A stretch of DNA of 64,000 nucleotides. Origin: Pedobacter chinensis (GTDB lineage Bacteria > Bacteroidota > Bacteroidia > Sphingobacteriales > Sphingobacteriaceae). A model generated the notes under the pieces. That model did not search any database, was not told the DNA's origin, and saw only the letters and a list, made by a program, of their open reading frames with translations. Below are positions 7,015 through 15,284 of the stretch, piece after piece (position 1 is the stretch's first letter; each line of letters opens with the position of its first letter). The DNA is taken from positions 1 through 64,000 of the forward strand of contig NZ_QPKV01000001.1 in NCBI RefSeq assembly GCF_003339865.1. Reading direction: 5' to 3'. The position numbers and the translations under genes were made by a program.

Positions 7015-7886
7015 GCAAAACGGCGGGCGGGTTGAAGACCTGGTATGTGCGCGATGCGCAGGGAAACAGCCTGGCGGTTTACGACAATGCGAACAACAAG
7101 AGCAACTGGCGTGAGCAGCAATTGTATGGCAGTGGCCGTTTGGGAATGTGGCGGCCAAACCTTAACTTGGCAGTGGCCAATGGCAGTTCGGTATGGAACA
7201 GTTACGGGCTGAAGTTCTTTGAGTTGAGCAACCACCTGGGCAATGTGATGGCGGTGATCAATGACATTGTTTACAAAGGAAAGGGCTATGGCAAACTATA
7301 TGATACTGCAAAAGGTGCAGCAGTGGGAGCTTATAACTGGACAACCAAAACAACTTGGAAACAAAAAGGAGAGGATTTAAAGAAAGCAGGAACGAACCCT
7401 CATACTTATGAAGCAGCTGCCGCAGTGCTTCTTACCCATAAGTTAGGTAAAATGACAGGCCCGCTAATCGCAGATGATGTGACTTTGGCTGTTAAGGATT
7501 TTGAAAGTGGTGGAACTAAATTAGTATCTTCTGAAATGCTCGCAAAATATCCGAACAGCAAGACTTTTGGATTAGCTAATGAAATTTTCGTAGCTCCTAC
7601 AAATGAGGTAAATAGTTTATTTTCCCAAGGCTTGACTAGAAGTGAGATTGCCGCCAAATTAGGAATAAAAGATCCTTTATTTTTGCAAGGGGACTTGATA
7701 AGAGTTGATGTTAAGCCTGATATGTTAAAAAACCTTGGTTTAAGGCCGACGACAGGTGGAGAAATTGGAGCTAATGCAGCTTTTGTGCCGGGGGGAAAAA
7801 CTATTGGTGGTATCACAGAAGGGGTGGTAGATGGTATTCCAAAACAGGCACCAGGAGTAACAGTAAATAAGGTTAAAAATTACTAA
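7011..7886 (+). CDS. Displaced Rhs C-terminal toxin, unit E
   Basis: 291 residues from an ATG overlapping the frameshift stop (ATGA). Residues 1-83 are Rhs core up to HLGNVMAVIND. The tail begins at VYKGKGYGKLYD, so the junction lies earlier in the core than in units A and C, and the core's YAFG to DLDGLE segment is missing. The C-terminal 120 residues (FVAPTNEVNSLF, AAKLGIKDPLFLQGDLIRVDV, GGEIGANAAFVPGGKT, VVDGIPK) form a toxin pattern known from several CdiA/Rhs tails; its activity is unknown to me. A remnant of a close paralogue lies in unit F. The partner gene follows 4 bp downstream. Confidence 0.6.
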   Translation: MSKTAGGLKTWYVRDAQGNSLAVYDNANNKSNWREQQLYGSGRLGMWRPNLNLAVANGSSVWNSYGLKFFELSNHLGNVMAVINDIVYKGKGYGKLYDTAKGAAVGAYNWTTKTTWKQKGEDLKKAGTNPHTYEAAAAVLLTHKLGKMTGPLIADDVTLAVKDFESGGTKLVSSEMLAKYPNSKTFGLANEIFVAPTNEVNSLFSQGLTRSEIAAKLGIKDPLFLQGDLIRVDVKPDMLKNLGLRPTTGGEIGANAAFVPGGKTIGGITEGVVDGIPKQAPGVTVNKVKNY

Positions 7887-7890
7887 AGTA

Positions 7891-8232
7891 ATGACATTAG
7901 GAGAAAAGTACATTTTACAATGTAGACAAAATACATTAGATGGAATCACACCGTCTAATCCAGGAAAATATAAAATGAAGGAATATAAAGACTTAATTTC
8001 TATTGGAAAATCATATATAGATGAAAAAAGCTTAACTGAATTTGCTGACTTTTTCCAAGGAGATCAATATTTTATAGAATTATGGACGGCTCATATAATA
8101 ATTGAATATGGAAAGCCTGATATAAAGTTAAAAGAGCAATGTATTGAAATTATTAAAAAATACTCGAACAATCCTTTAGATATAAAGGTCTCGAAAGAAG
8201 AAAAAGAATGGTTAAAAAAGCATTCTAGCTGA
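7891..8232 (+). CDS. Putative immunity protein, unit E
   Basis: 113 residues, 4 bp after the toxin stop, mostly helical, with no signal peptide. Segments such as YKDLISIGKSYIDEKSLTEF and IELWTAHIIIEYGKPD look like a small cytoplasmic helical protein. No family is recognised. It ends 12 bp before the last border hairpin, which can terminate it. Confidence 0.55.
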   Translation: MTLGEKYILQCRQNTLDGITPSNPGKYKMKEYKDLISIGKSYIDEKSLTEFADFFQGDQYFIELWTAHIIIEYGKPDIKLKEQCIEIIKKYSNNPLDIKVSKEEKEWLKKHSS

Positions 8233-8244
8233 TGGCCCCACCTA

Positions 8245-8271
8245 GTCTTAGCGTCCGCTAAGACTTTTTTT
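8245..8271 (+). terminator. Cassette-border hairpin, copy 5 (compensatory change)
   Basis: The stem gtcttagcg/cgctaagac (8245-8253 and 8256-8264) is followed by TTTTTTT. Compared with gtcgtagcg/cgctacgac, one G-C pair has become T-A on both arms and the loop is one base shorter. The usual tail is missing; the sequence jumps to Rhs core (NWREQQLYGSG) eleven bases later. Confidence 0.8.
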
Positions 8272-8277
8272 GTGCCC

Positions 8278-8505
8278 AACTGGCGTGAACAGCAATTGTA
8301 TGGCAGTGGCCGTTTGGGAATGTGGCGGCCAAACCTCCGACTAATGAAGTTAACGCATTATTATCCAGTGAAGCGACAAGACAACAAATAGCTTCAAAAT
8401 TAGGAATAGAGGATCCATTATTTTTTAAAGATGACTTGATAAAGGTTGATATACACCGAGTGCATTGAAAAAATTAAATCTTGAAACTGGAGCAAAGTTA
8501 TATCG
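8278..8505 (+). pseudogene. Unit F: Rhs piece plus remnant of a unit E-type toxin
   Basis: 8278-8334 is the core piece NWREQQLYGSGRLGMWRPN. From 8334, in a different frame, comes PPTNEVNALL, IASKLGIEDPLFFKDDLIKV, then a stop at 8468. This aligns with PTNEVNSLF...AAKLGIKDPLF...LIRVDV of unit E (7593-7722). The homology continues in another frame as ALKKLNLETG. It is a second, decayed member of the unit E toxin family with frameshifts on both sides. No immunity gene follows. Confidence 0.65.
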
Positions 8506-8556
8506 TTTAGGGACTAGTGAGGCGGCTGAAGCACAATTCTCCATCTGTTCATATTG

Positions 8557-8698
8557 GCCGGCCAGCGGTTCAAAGAGGATTTCAGCTACGATGGCAACGG
8601 GAACATCCTGGTCTTGCAGCGCAACGGCCAGAACGGCAACCTGATGGACAACCTGGGTTATGGCCACGCTGTGACTTTGACAGCACCCTGCAGGTTTA
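8557..8698 (+). pseudogene. Rhs core fragment at the end of the array
   Basis: GQRFKEDFSYDGNGNI, then LVLQRNGQNGNLMDNLGYG: YD-type Rhs core. The first 14 residues are the same as in unit B. It ends by running into unrelated AT-rich DNA. This part of the core normally lies upstream of the pieces in units A, C and E, so the order in the array is scrambled. Confidence 0.6.
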
Positions 8699-8881
8699 AA
8701 AATAAATTTAATCATTTTGAAAATTAGAGCACTTGTTATTCAGAATTTGCAATTTCGAACTTATAAGTTTCGTCAGTCATTTTACCATTTTGATGTGTTG
8801 AAACGGATGCTTCGTCAAACCAGTTTCTTTTTGTCAGCCAAATTGAAGATTTTAGATTGATTTAATATGGCTGATTAGTAA

Positions 8882-9892
8882 ATGAAAAGGCTTTTGTTTT
8901 TAACGGCGTTGTTATATAGTGTCATGAGTCTTTCTGCACAGCAGCGGCCACAGTATACTCAATACTTAGCCAATAGTTATCTGTTGAATCCGGCTATCAG
9001 TGGCATTGAAAATTATACCGATGTAAAGATTGGCTACAGGCAACAATGGGCAGGATTACAGGATGCGCCAAAAACATCGTTTATATCTGCACATTGGGCA
9101 CTTGGAGACGAGTACCTATGGCCGAATGCGTTATCATTCGAGGGTGCAGGGAACGATCCCCGTTCCAGAAGCTATACCCAAAACTATACGGCCTCGCCGG
9201 CACACCACGGCATTGGCATTATAGCAGTGTCTGATAAGGCTGGCCAGTTATCAAACATAGGCTTTAATGTAAGCTATGCTTACCATTTACAGTTAAACTA
9301 TAGCCTTAACCTTTCATTCGGTGTTGCAGGAGGTTTTAATCGCATTGGTATCAATATCAATGCGCTTCTGCTTGAAAATCCTCTTGACCCTGCTCTGAGC
9401 AATGCCGCCAACGCAAGGTTGTATCCTGATTTATCCATTGGCACCTGGCTTTATGGAGCCAGTTTTTTTACAGGACTTTCCGTTCAACAGGTTTTACCGC
9501 AGAAGATGAGCTTTTCTGCTGATGAGCGCTACAATACCGGGAAACAGGTTGCGCATATTTTCCTGAATAGTGGGTATAAGTTTTACTTATCTGAAGATTT
9601 GAACGTTACACCGTCCCTGTTATTCAAATATGTAGATAATTTACCTTTATCAATGGATATTAATGCGAAAATGGGATTCAGAGATCGTATGTGGTTAGGA
9701 GCGGGGTACAGAAAGCGCGATGCTTTAATCGTGATGGCAGGCTTCAACATCAATCATCTTTTAAATTTTACTTATAGTTATGATTTCACGGCTTCTGCTT
9801 TGAATCAGGTAAGCAGGGGCAGCCACGAGGTTGTGCTCGGACTGTTACTGAACAATGTTTACAAAGTAGCTTGCCCACAGCGGTTATGGTAA
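8882..9892 (+). CDS. PorP/SprF family outer-membrane protein
   Basis: 336 residues with a Sec signal peptide ending near SLSA-Q (about residue 20). The family start follows: QRPQYTQYLANSYLLNPAISG, then IGYRQQWAGLQDAPKTSF. The rest is beta-barrel-like with many aromatic strands. PorP/SprF proteins are tied to the type IX secretion system and act with large cell-surface proteins that carry a gliding-motility C-terminal domain. Such a protein is the convergent neighbour; the two stop codons touch (9892/9893). The start ATG lies 3 bp after a TAG, and no clear ribosome-binding site is seen, as is common in this phylum. Length is typical. Confidence 0.9.
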   Translation: MKRLLFLTALLYSVMSLSAQQRPQYTQYLANSYLLNPAISGIENYTDVKIGYRQQWAGLQDAPKTSFISAHWALGDEYLWPNALSFEGAGNDPRSRSYTQNYTASPAHHGIGIIAVSDKAGQLSNIGFNVSYAYHLQLNYSLNLSFGVAGGFNRIGININALLLENPLDPALSNAANARLYPDLSIGTWLYGASFFTGLSVQQVLPQKMSFSADERYNTGKQVAHIFLNSGYKFYLSEDLNVTPSLLFKYVDNLPLSMDINAKMGFRDRMWLGAGYRKRDALIVMAGFNINHLLNFTYSYDFTASALNQVSRGSHEVVLGLLLNNVYKVACPQRLW

Positions 9893-11917
9893 TTACCTGA
9901 TCAAGGTAATTGAGCCATTATAACGAACCTCTTTGTTAAAAAGGTCAACTCCATCCAGCACATAATAATATGCACCAACGGGTGCGGGATTATTGCGCCA
10001 CCTGCCATCCCATGAGTTAAAGATGTTGGTGGTTAGGAAAACTTCGTCACCATAGCGGTTGAATATTTTAAAGCTAAAACGCTTTAAATTGGTCACATTG
10101 ATGTTCAGATGGTCATTGATCCCATCTCCATTCGGGGAAAAAGAATTTGGGATCAGCGGCTCAGTGCCATTCAGCAACACCAGATTACGCACAGTAAAAG
10201 AATCGGCGCAGCCGTTTCTGGTAAAGGCACGAAGTTGGATCTGGTAGGTGCCGGGTTTCTCATAAATATGTGTCGGTTGATATTCAGTTGAGGTCAGGCC
10301 ATCTCCAAAATCCCATTCAAACCGGTCGGCATGAAGTGAACGGTTTAGAAAGGTAACGGGAGTGGGTGCTGCAAACTTTCCGGGAATGGCTGGATCCGTT
10401 TGAAAGTTCGCCACCGGATTTTTAACAATTGCAGGAATATGAACAACAGCTGCATCACTGATGCAATCGCCAACTTTTACGCTGACTGTATAATCTCCTG
10501 ATTGTGTCAGACTGTTTATAGGAATGCTCAACGTAGCTGTACCCGCACTGAAACCTGCCGGACCAGTCCATAAATATGTGGCATCTGGAATCTCAGGAAC
10601 ACTGAGTTCAAGGTTGCTGCCCAAACAGAAACTGGTTCCGTTACTGGAAATAACAGGCTGATCGGGCTTTAATGCAACATAGAAAGATTGACTGCTGACC
10701 GTCCGGCAACCCCGTGAGGAGATGGCTTCGAGCGTAACCGTTTTCATTCCGGCAGTAGTATAAGTAAGTTCAAAAGGCCCAGTTGTATTGGCATTTGCCA
10801 TACTGGCGCCGGTTCCAAAGCTCCAGTTCAAACTATTATAATTGTTTGCCTCAGTTGTAAATATGAATTTCTGGCTGCTCATGCAGGCGTTCTCTGTTTT
10901 CATGATGATGGTGGATTTTGGCCCAAGAAATTCTCCCCGGCCATCAAAGGCGATACTAAATCCGTTATTGCCATTGGAAAAGTTATCGATGAGCAAGGCA
11001 TACTGGTGGCCCTCAATCATCTCAATCTCTTTGACAAAGCCGTCCTGGTTTGGTAAGCAACCACCCTGTTCAGTTACATCAACAGAAGTGCTGTTCATCC
11101 CTGTTAAATAATACCTGGGATTGCAGTTTACCCCGCTTCCCGCTGCACAGCGGATTGCATTGGTGGCAGATGGTGTAATCAGATTTCCACCAGGGCCAAG
11201 ATCGAACAATACCCAATCAATATCATCAGTAGTGGACGTTGGCATAATGGTAAAACCAAGGTTGCCGTTATTGGCTGCAACCCAGGTGTACCAGGCACTG
11301 TTGGATTCTGTACTTAAACACGTTCCGGCGGCTTCGCGGTTATTTTGCCCGGCTCCGCTGATGCTGAGTTCGGTAAAGCTGTCTTTGTTACAAAGAAGCG
11401 CGGCAGAAGAAAAATCCTGTCCTGGTTTTTTTGGCGGATTATAACTATTCAGGCATAGTTTAAAGGTTCCGGTAGCTTCATTTTCAGCACTGATACGAAG
11501 ATAATAGGTTTCGCCGATTGTGAGCCCACCTTTATAAGCCGTTGTGATGTTATGTGACGATGTCATTGAGCCAATTTGTTCGGTAAGGATATTATCCTTA
11601 TAAGTGTAAAATGCGGCGAGCGGGTCAATCAGTGTGTTATTGTTCTCTGGTGATTTACCTGTTACAGTTGCCATGACATCTGTACCTATCGCAGTAAAGC
11701 TGTACCAAACATCTTTTCCCTCACTGCCCCAGAAGGATCCTTTCTTGTAACCACTAGGCGTTGCATTGACATTAACAAATTCAGCGTCGGCAGAGCAATA
11801 TACAAGCGCACTTTTAATTGGCATTGCATGTTTGATATCATCATTCGGGGGAATCTGTGCCTTTGCATTCTGAAAAAAGATATACAGCGTTAAAAATAAA
11901 AAGAATCTCGTGGACAT
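9893..11917 (-). CDS. T9SS-targeted surface protein with PKD and gliding-motility C-terminal domain
   Basis: 674 residues. A signal peptide (1-20, ending KA-Q) precedes two jelly-roll-like repeats (about 25-150 and 165-340; both carry a WYSFTA/WYTWVAA motif). A C-rich stretch follows, then Ig/PKD-like domains (about 345-500) and a clear PKD domain around residue 545 (FEWDFGDG, HIYEKPGTY). The C-terminal 90 residues, from PNSFSPNGDGINDHLNI and FKIFNRYGDEVF to the end, form the CHU_C/gliding-motility-associated domain, a type B sorting signal of the type IX secretion system. It is expected at the cell surface. Such proteins usually work with PorP/SprF, which is its convergent neighbour. Its ligand is unknown. 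Confidence 0.9.
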   Translation of the reverse strand: MSTRFFLFLTLYIFFQNAKAQIPPNDDIKHAMPIKSALVYCSADAEFVNVNATPSGYKKGSFWGSEGKDVWYSFTAIGTDVMATVTGKSPENNNTLIDPLAAFYTYKDNILTEQIGSMTSSHNITTAYKGGLTIGETYYLRISAENEATGTFKLCLNSYNPPKKPGQDFSSAALLCNKDSFTELSISGAGQNNREAAGTCLSTESNSAWYTWVAANNGNLGFTIMPTSTTDDIDWVLFDLGPGGNLITPSATNAIRCAAGSGVNCNPRYYLTGMNSTSVDVTEQGGCLPNQDGFVKEIEMIEGHQYALLIDNFSNGNNGFSIAFDGRGEFLGPKSTIIMKTENACMSSQKFIFTTEANNYNSLNWSFGTGASMANANTTGPFELTYTTAGMKTVTLEAISSRGCRTVSSQSFYVALKPDQPVISSNGTSFCLGSNLELSVPEIPDATYLWTGPAGFSAGTATLSIPINSLTQSGDYTVSVKVGDCISDAAVVHIPAIVKNPVANFQTDPAIPGKFAAPTPVTFLNRSLHADRFEWDFGDGLTSTEYQPTHIYEKPGTYQIQLRAFTRNGCADSFTVRNLVLLNGTEPLIPNSFSPNGDGINDHLNINVTNLKRFSFKIFNRYGDEVFLTTNIFNSWDGRWRNNPAPVGAYYYVLDGVDLFNKEVRYNGSITLIR

Positions 11918-12269
11918 GATTGGATTTTAAGCGTTAGAGGTAAAAATATGGATTATAAAATAATTGGGCAATAGCTGATGCCTCAATGCAAAGCTGATTT
12001 TGCACATTGTGGTTTTTGATGGTAAAAATGCATGACTTTTTTCGTTAACCAGATTTTGGAGATTATTTAATACCGAAGAAATGAACTGACTTTTAGAAAG
12101 TATGCTCTATAAGATTCATCATTCAAAAAGGCTTATTCGTCAATCAAATAACCAACTACATCAAAAAGGCTTTGCCCATTCTACTACAAGAAATATCTTT
12201 ACTATAGGCTGCGGCAACAAGCGAATTAAAAACGTGACTAAAGAAGTATAAAAATATGGAATATAAAAA

Positions 12270-12374
12270 ATGCCTGATGTTGGTTTGGTATTCATTGTAT
12301 CATGTATTTCTTTGAGCGCACAGCGCAATAGCTTTCCTGTAAAAACATCCAAAAAAGATAAAAATAGCTTCTAA
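12270..12374 (+). pseudogene. Decayed N-terminus of a fourth tandem surface protein
   Basis: A 34-codon open stretch with a hydrophobic leader ending ISLSAQ and then RNSFPVKT. This matches the beginning of the gene at 14244 (AQNNSFPVTG) and partly that at 13369 (AQTNTFPSSG). It then stops, and the next full paralogue starts 32 bp later. The rest of the 11918-12406 gap is AT-rich and shows no gene. Confidence 0.5.
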
Positions 12375-12406
12375 TAATAAAATGGGTTGAGTTTAAAGAA
12401 ATTAAA

Positions 12407-13351
12407 ATGAAAAATATCAATATACATCAGGCCTTATTTGCTGTGGTATTCCTCTCTTGTTCGATTCTCTGCTGCAATGTTTTCGGGCAATCGGAGGCGA
12501 TGATCCCATCTTCAAACCGCTCCACAACCTCGTTGGAGAAAAATTTGCTCTTTTATGCCGATCAACGGTTTTCTGTTACTCAGCAAGGAAGTGTTTCTTT
12601 ACCAGTCAGTTCTCTTTTTGACGGGAATTTTTCCCCGGTTTACTCCGATCCCGTTAATGAGGCGAATCCTTATGTGTTATTAATTGAGGGATTACCTCGT
12701 ATCCATACCCAGGCAGGCGTATGGATTGGTTGGACCACACGTTACTGGTGGCCCACAAAATTCAAAATAGAAATTTTTAACACGTACGAAAATGCGAATG
12801 CATGGGTGACAATCGCTAATGTTCAAAATCACGATAGCGGAAGTTATATTCTGCCATTTTCCGGCGTAGAAGTCAGCAAGATCAGGTTGACTGTATACAG
12901 GGCTGCTGGTGAGAACAATCGTTTGGGGCTATCTGAGTTTTATTTCATACATCCGGAGGCCGCATCGGCCTACGACAATTTATTGGTGCGCTACTCAGGA
13001 GAGGGGAATGTGGGAATAGGCACATCCACGCCGAATGAAAAGCTATCTGTTAACGGCAGGATCCGGGCAAAGGAAATCAAAGTTGAAACCGCCAATTTTC
13101 CGGATTATGTTTTTGAAGAAGACTATCAGCTTTCATCATTGGCCGACCTGGAAAAATATATTCAAACCCATAAACATTTACCAGAGATCCCCACTGCAAA
13201 ACAAGTGGAAACAGAAGGTTTAGCCATTGGAGAGATGAACAAGTTGTTGCTTAAAAAAGTAGAGGAGCTGACGTTGTACCTGATCAGGCAGGAAAAGAAA
13301 CTGGATGATGCCATTGGAGAGATCGAAAATTTAAAAAGCAAAATGAAATAA
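12407..13351 (+). CDS. Tail-fibre/endosialidase-chaperone-like surface protein, copy 1
   Basis: 314 residues with a signal peptide ending near FGQ (about 28). Residues about 40-190 look like a discoidin/F5-8C-type carbohydrate-binding fold (SLFDGNFSPVYSD, IGWTTRYWWPTKFKIEIF, IRLTVYRAAGEN, LGLSEFYFI). The shared C-terminal module starts with GNVGIGTSTPNEKLSVNG, continues IRAKEIKVE...FPDYVFEE and HLPEIPTAKQ, and ends in a coiled coil (EMNKLLLKKVEELTLYLIRQ onward). It is the first of three tandem genes with this module. The module is very common in Bacteroidota and sits behind varied N-terminal domains; its role, perhaps trimerisation or attachment, is inferred. Confidence 0.75.
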   Translation: MKNINIHQALFAVVFLSCSILCCNVFGQSEAMIPSSNRSTTSLEKNLLFYADQRFSVTQQGSVSLPVSSLFDGNFSPVYSDPVNEANPYVLLIEGLPRIHTQAGVWIGWTTRYWWPTKFKIEIFNTYENANAWVTIANVQNHDSGSYILPFSGVEVSKIRLTVYRAAGENNRLGLSEFYFIHPEAASAYDNLLVRYSGEGNVGIGTSTPNEKLSVNGRIRAKEIKVETANFPDYVFEEDYQLSSLADLEKYIQTHKHLPEIPTAKQVETEGLAIGEMNKLLLKKVEELTLYLIRQEKKLDDAIGEIENLKSKMK

Positions 13352-13368
13352 ACCCTGACCAAAAACAA

Positions 13369-14097
13369 ATGAAAACCATAAAGTTACTCGTTCCACAGCT
13401 ATTGTTGATCACGGCTGTTTCTGCACAAACCAATACATTTCCCAGTAGTGGCAATGCAGGCATAGGAATCCTTGCACCCCAGGCAAACTTGGATTTTTTT
13501 AGGATTTATGATGCCAACCAGACCAAAGTGATGAAAATGTTTTACCATGGATCGTGGGGATATTCATCCTATGCAAGCAGCTTTAGATTTTTAGATATTG
13601 AAAGTACTGAAGGAGGAAAAATACTGCAATTAAGTGGCTATGGCATGGGCATAGGCTATGATCCTCCTGCTTATAGTTCTCCAGATAAACTATACATTAA
13701 CGGCAATGTGGGGATAGGGACAACAGCACCCACGGAAAAACTGGCGGTGAATGGAAAAATACGGGCAAAAGAAATAAAGGTGGAAACTTCCAACTGGCCT
13801 GATTATGTTTTTGAGGAAGGTTATGATGTTGGAAAGTTGGAAGAGTTGGAAAGTTATATTAAAAAGTACAAACACCTACCAGGGATGCCATCAGCGAAAG
13901 CGGTTGAAAGTGAAGGTGTTGAACTTGGGGAAATGAATAAACTCCTGGTTGAAAAAATAGAAGAACTCACTTTGCATATAATAGAGATAAAGAAAGAAAA
14001 TGAGCAGGTAAAAAGTCGTTTGTACCTATTGGAAAGAAAAAATCCTGAAAAGATTAAATACTTCAAAGCAAAAACTGAATCACATAAACTAAAATGA
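13369..14097 (+). CDS. Tail-fibre-like surface protein, copy 2
   Basis: 242 residues, signal peptide ending VSA-Q (about 19). A short middle part (residues 25-115) has GNAGIGILAPQANLDFF and YINGNVGIGTTAPTEKLAVNG. The shared module follows (IRAKEIKVET, WPDYVFEEGYDV, HLPGMPSAKAVE, EMNKLLVEKIEELTLHIIE) and then a Lys-rich coiled coil. It starts 17 bp after copy 1, so the two are probably co-transcribed. The variable middle part differs completely from copies 1 and 3, which fits domain swapping in front of a constant C-terminus. Confidence 0.75.
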   Translation: MKTIKLLVPQLLLITAVSAQTNTFPSSGNAGIGILAPQANLDFFRIYDANQTKVMKMFYHGSWGYSSYASSFRFLDIESTEGGKILQLSGYGMGIGYDPPAYSSPDKLYINGNVGIGTTAPTEKLAVNGKIRAKEIKVETSNWPDYVFEEGYDVGKLEELESYIKKYKHLPGMPSAKAVESEGVELGEMNKLLVEKIEELTLHIIEIKKENEQVKSRLYLLERKNPEKIKYFKAKTESHKLK

Positions 14098-14243
14098 ATC
14101 CAACCCATGGGCGCTCATAGAATAATTACTCCACCGATCACAATGGAAACGGCCATGGTCGAAAAAAGAAACTTTGATAACGCGAACAAGAGATATACTG
14201 GAATTGAAAAGTGAAAAAATAAATTAAAATCACAGTAATAGGG

Positions 14244-14894
14244 ATGAAACACAAAAAAACATTTATTTTATTAGGAATGATCCTTCACGGCTTTAGTATT
14301 GTAAACGCACAGAACAATAGTTTTCCTGTAACCGGAAATCCCTGGATTTATGATTATTCACCAGGCATTGTCTTGAAGCGAAACACCAGTGAAGGAGGTT
14401 TCACGCAAGGGATTCAAACTAAACTTGCCGATGGAACTGACAATTGGTATTTCGGGGCATTGCATGATCAACATTTCGTGGTAAGCAAAGGCGACTATCT
14501 GGGAATAAAATTTTTAGTCGACAAATCAGGAAATGTTGGGATTGGAACCTTGGCACCAACAGAAAAGCTTTCAGTAAAGGGAAAAATCAGGGCGCAGGAA
14601 GTTAAAGTGGAAGCCTCCAACTGGCCTGATTATGTGTTTGAGGAAGGTTATAAGGCTGAAACGTTGAAAGAGTTGGAAAGTTATATTAAAGAAAATAAAC
14701 ATCTTCCTGAAATACCCTCAGCAAAAGAAATGGAGGAAAACGGGATTGAGTTAGGAGAGATGAACAAGCTGCTGCTTAAAAAGATAGAAGAGCTGACCCT
14801 GCATCTTATTGAGAAGGACAAGGAAATTACTGCCTTAAAGCAAATGGAGCAAAGGCTTGCTGCATTGGAAAGAACCATAACAAAGAAAAAATAA
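14244..14894 (+). CDS. Tail-fibre-like surface protein, copy 3
   Basis: 216 residues, signal peptide ending VNA-Q (about 23). The variable part (24-95) has ITG/NPWIYDYSPGIVLKRNTS and WYFGALHDQHFVVSKGDYLG. The constant module follows (GNVGIGTLAPTEKLSVKG, IRAQEVKVEASNWPDYVFEE, HLPEIPSAKEMEENG, EMNKLLLKKIEELTLHLIE). It lies 146 bp after copy 2, and no gene is seen in that gap. The constant part is closer to copy 2 than to copy 1 in the WPDYVFEEGY segment. Confidence 0.75.
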   Translation: MKHKKTFILLGMILHGFSIVNAQNNSFPVTGNPWIYDYSPGIVLKRNTSEGGFTQGIQTKLADGTDNWYFGALHDQHFVVSKGDYLGIKFLVDKSGNVGIGTLAPTEKLSVKGKIRAQEVKVEASNWPDYVFEEGYKAETLKELESYIKENKHLPEIPSAKEMEENGIELGEMNKLLLKKIEELTLHLIEKDKEITALKQMEQRLAALERTITKKK

Positions 14895-15284
14895 CATTGT
14901 GGTCAGCATCTTTCCTGCCTATATTCATATTATTTAAGGTTCTTAAACAAGTTCAGGATGACGATTGTTCAGGTGTGGTGTCTCAATGTTACGCTTAACC
15001 ACGGGCAATCAGTCTTGGAGAGAGTGAGTAACACTGAAAGCATAAGGGAATGGGAAGAAGGGCCAAATGGAAAGCAGTACCAGATATTAAATCCATCATT
15101 CGTCAGAGGAATTAATAATGGATTACTTTTTTATCAAAACTTATGAAGCCATACGTATGTATTGAAAAATTAAGTATCTATATCCATAAAATACTTTCTT
15201 AAGTTTATTTCAGCACTGAAAATTAACAAGTGCCAATAACTTAACTATAAAATCATAATGGGTTTAATGTAATTGGTTATTGCA
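14895..15284. other. Gene-poor gap after the tandem surface genes
   Basis: No supported gene. A 62-codon open frame (14958-15146, plus strand; NHGQSVLERVSNTESIREWE) has unusually many charged residues for random DNA, but it has no recognised family and no partner, so it is not called. It may be a fragment. Confidence 0.4.

Noticed and set aside
946..8271. A CRISPR array or a true integron
   Set aside because: The repeats are 1-2.8 kb apart with genes between them, and neither cas genes nor a tyrosine integrase are in the window. Only a loose likeness to attC-type borders remains.
12161..12352. A 63-codon minus-strand frame
   Set aside because: It overlaps the decayed N-terminus on the plus strand and shows no protein-like pattern.
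14958..15146. A 62-codon plus-strand frame after the tandem surface genes
   Set aside because: No family, no partner gene and no clear start signal. It is noted as a possible fragment only.
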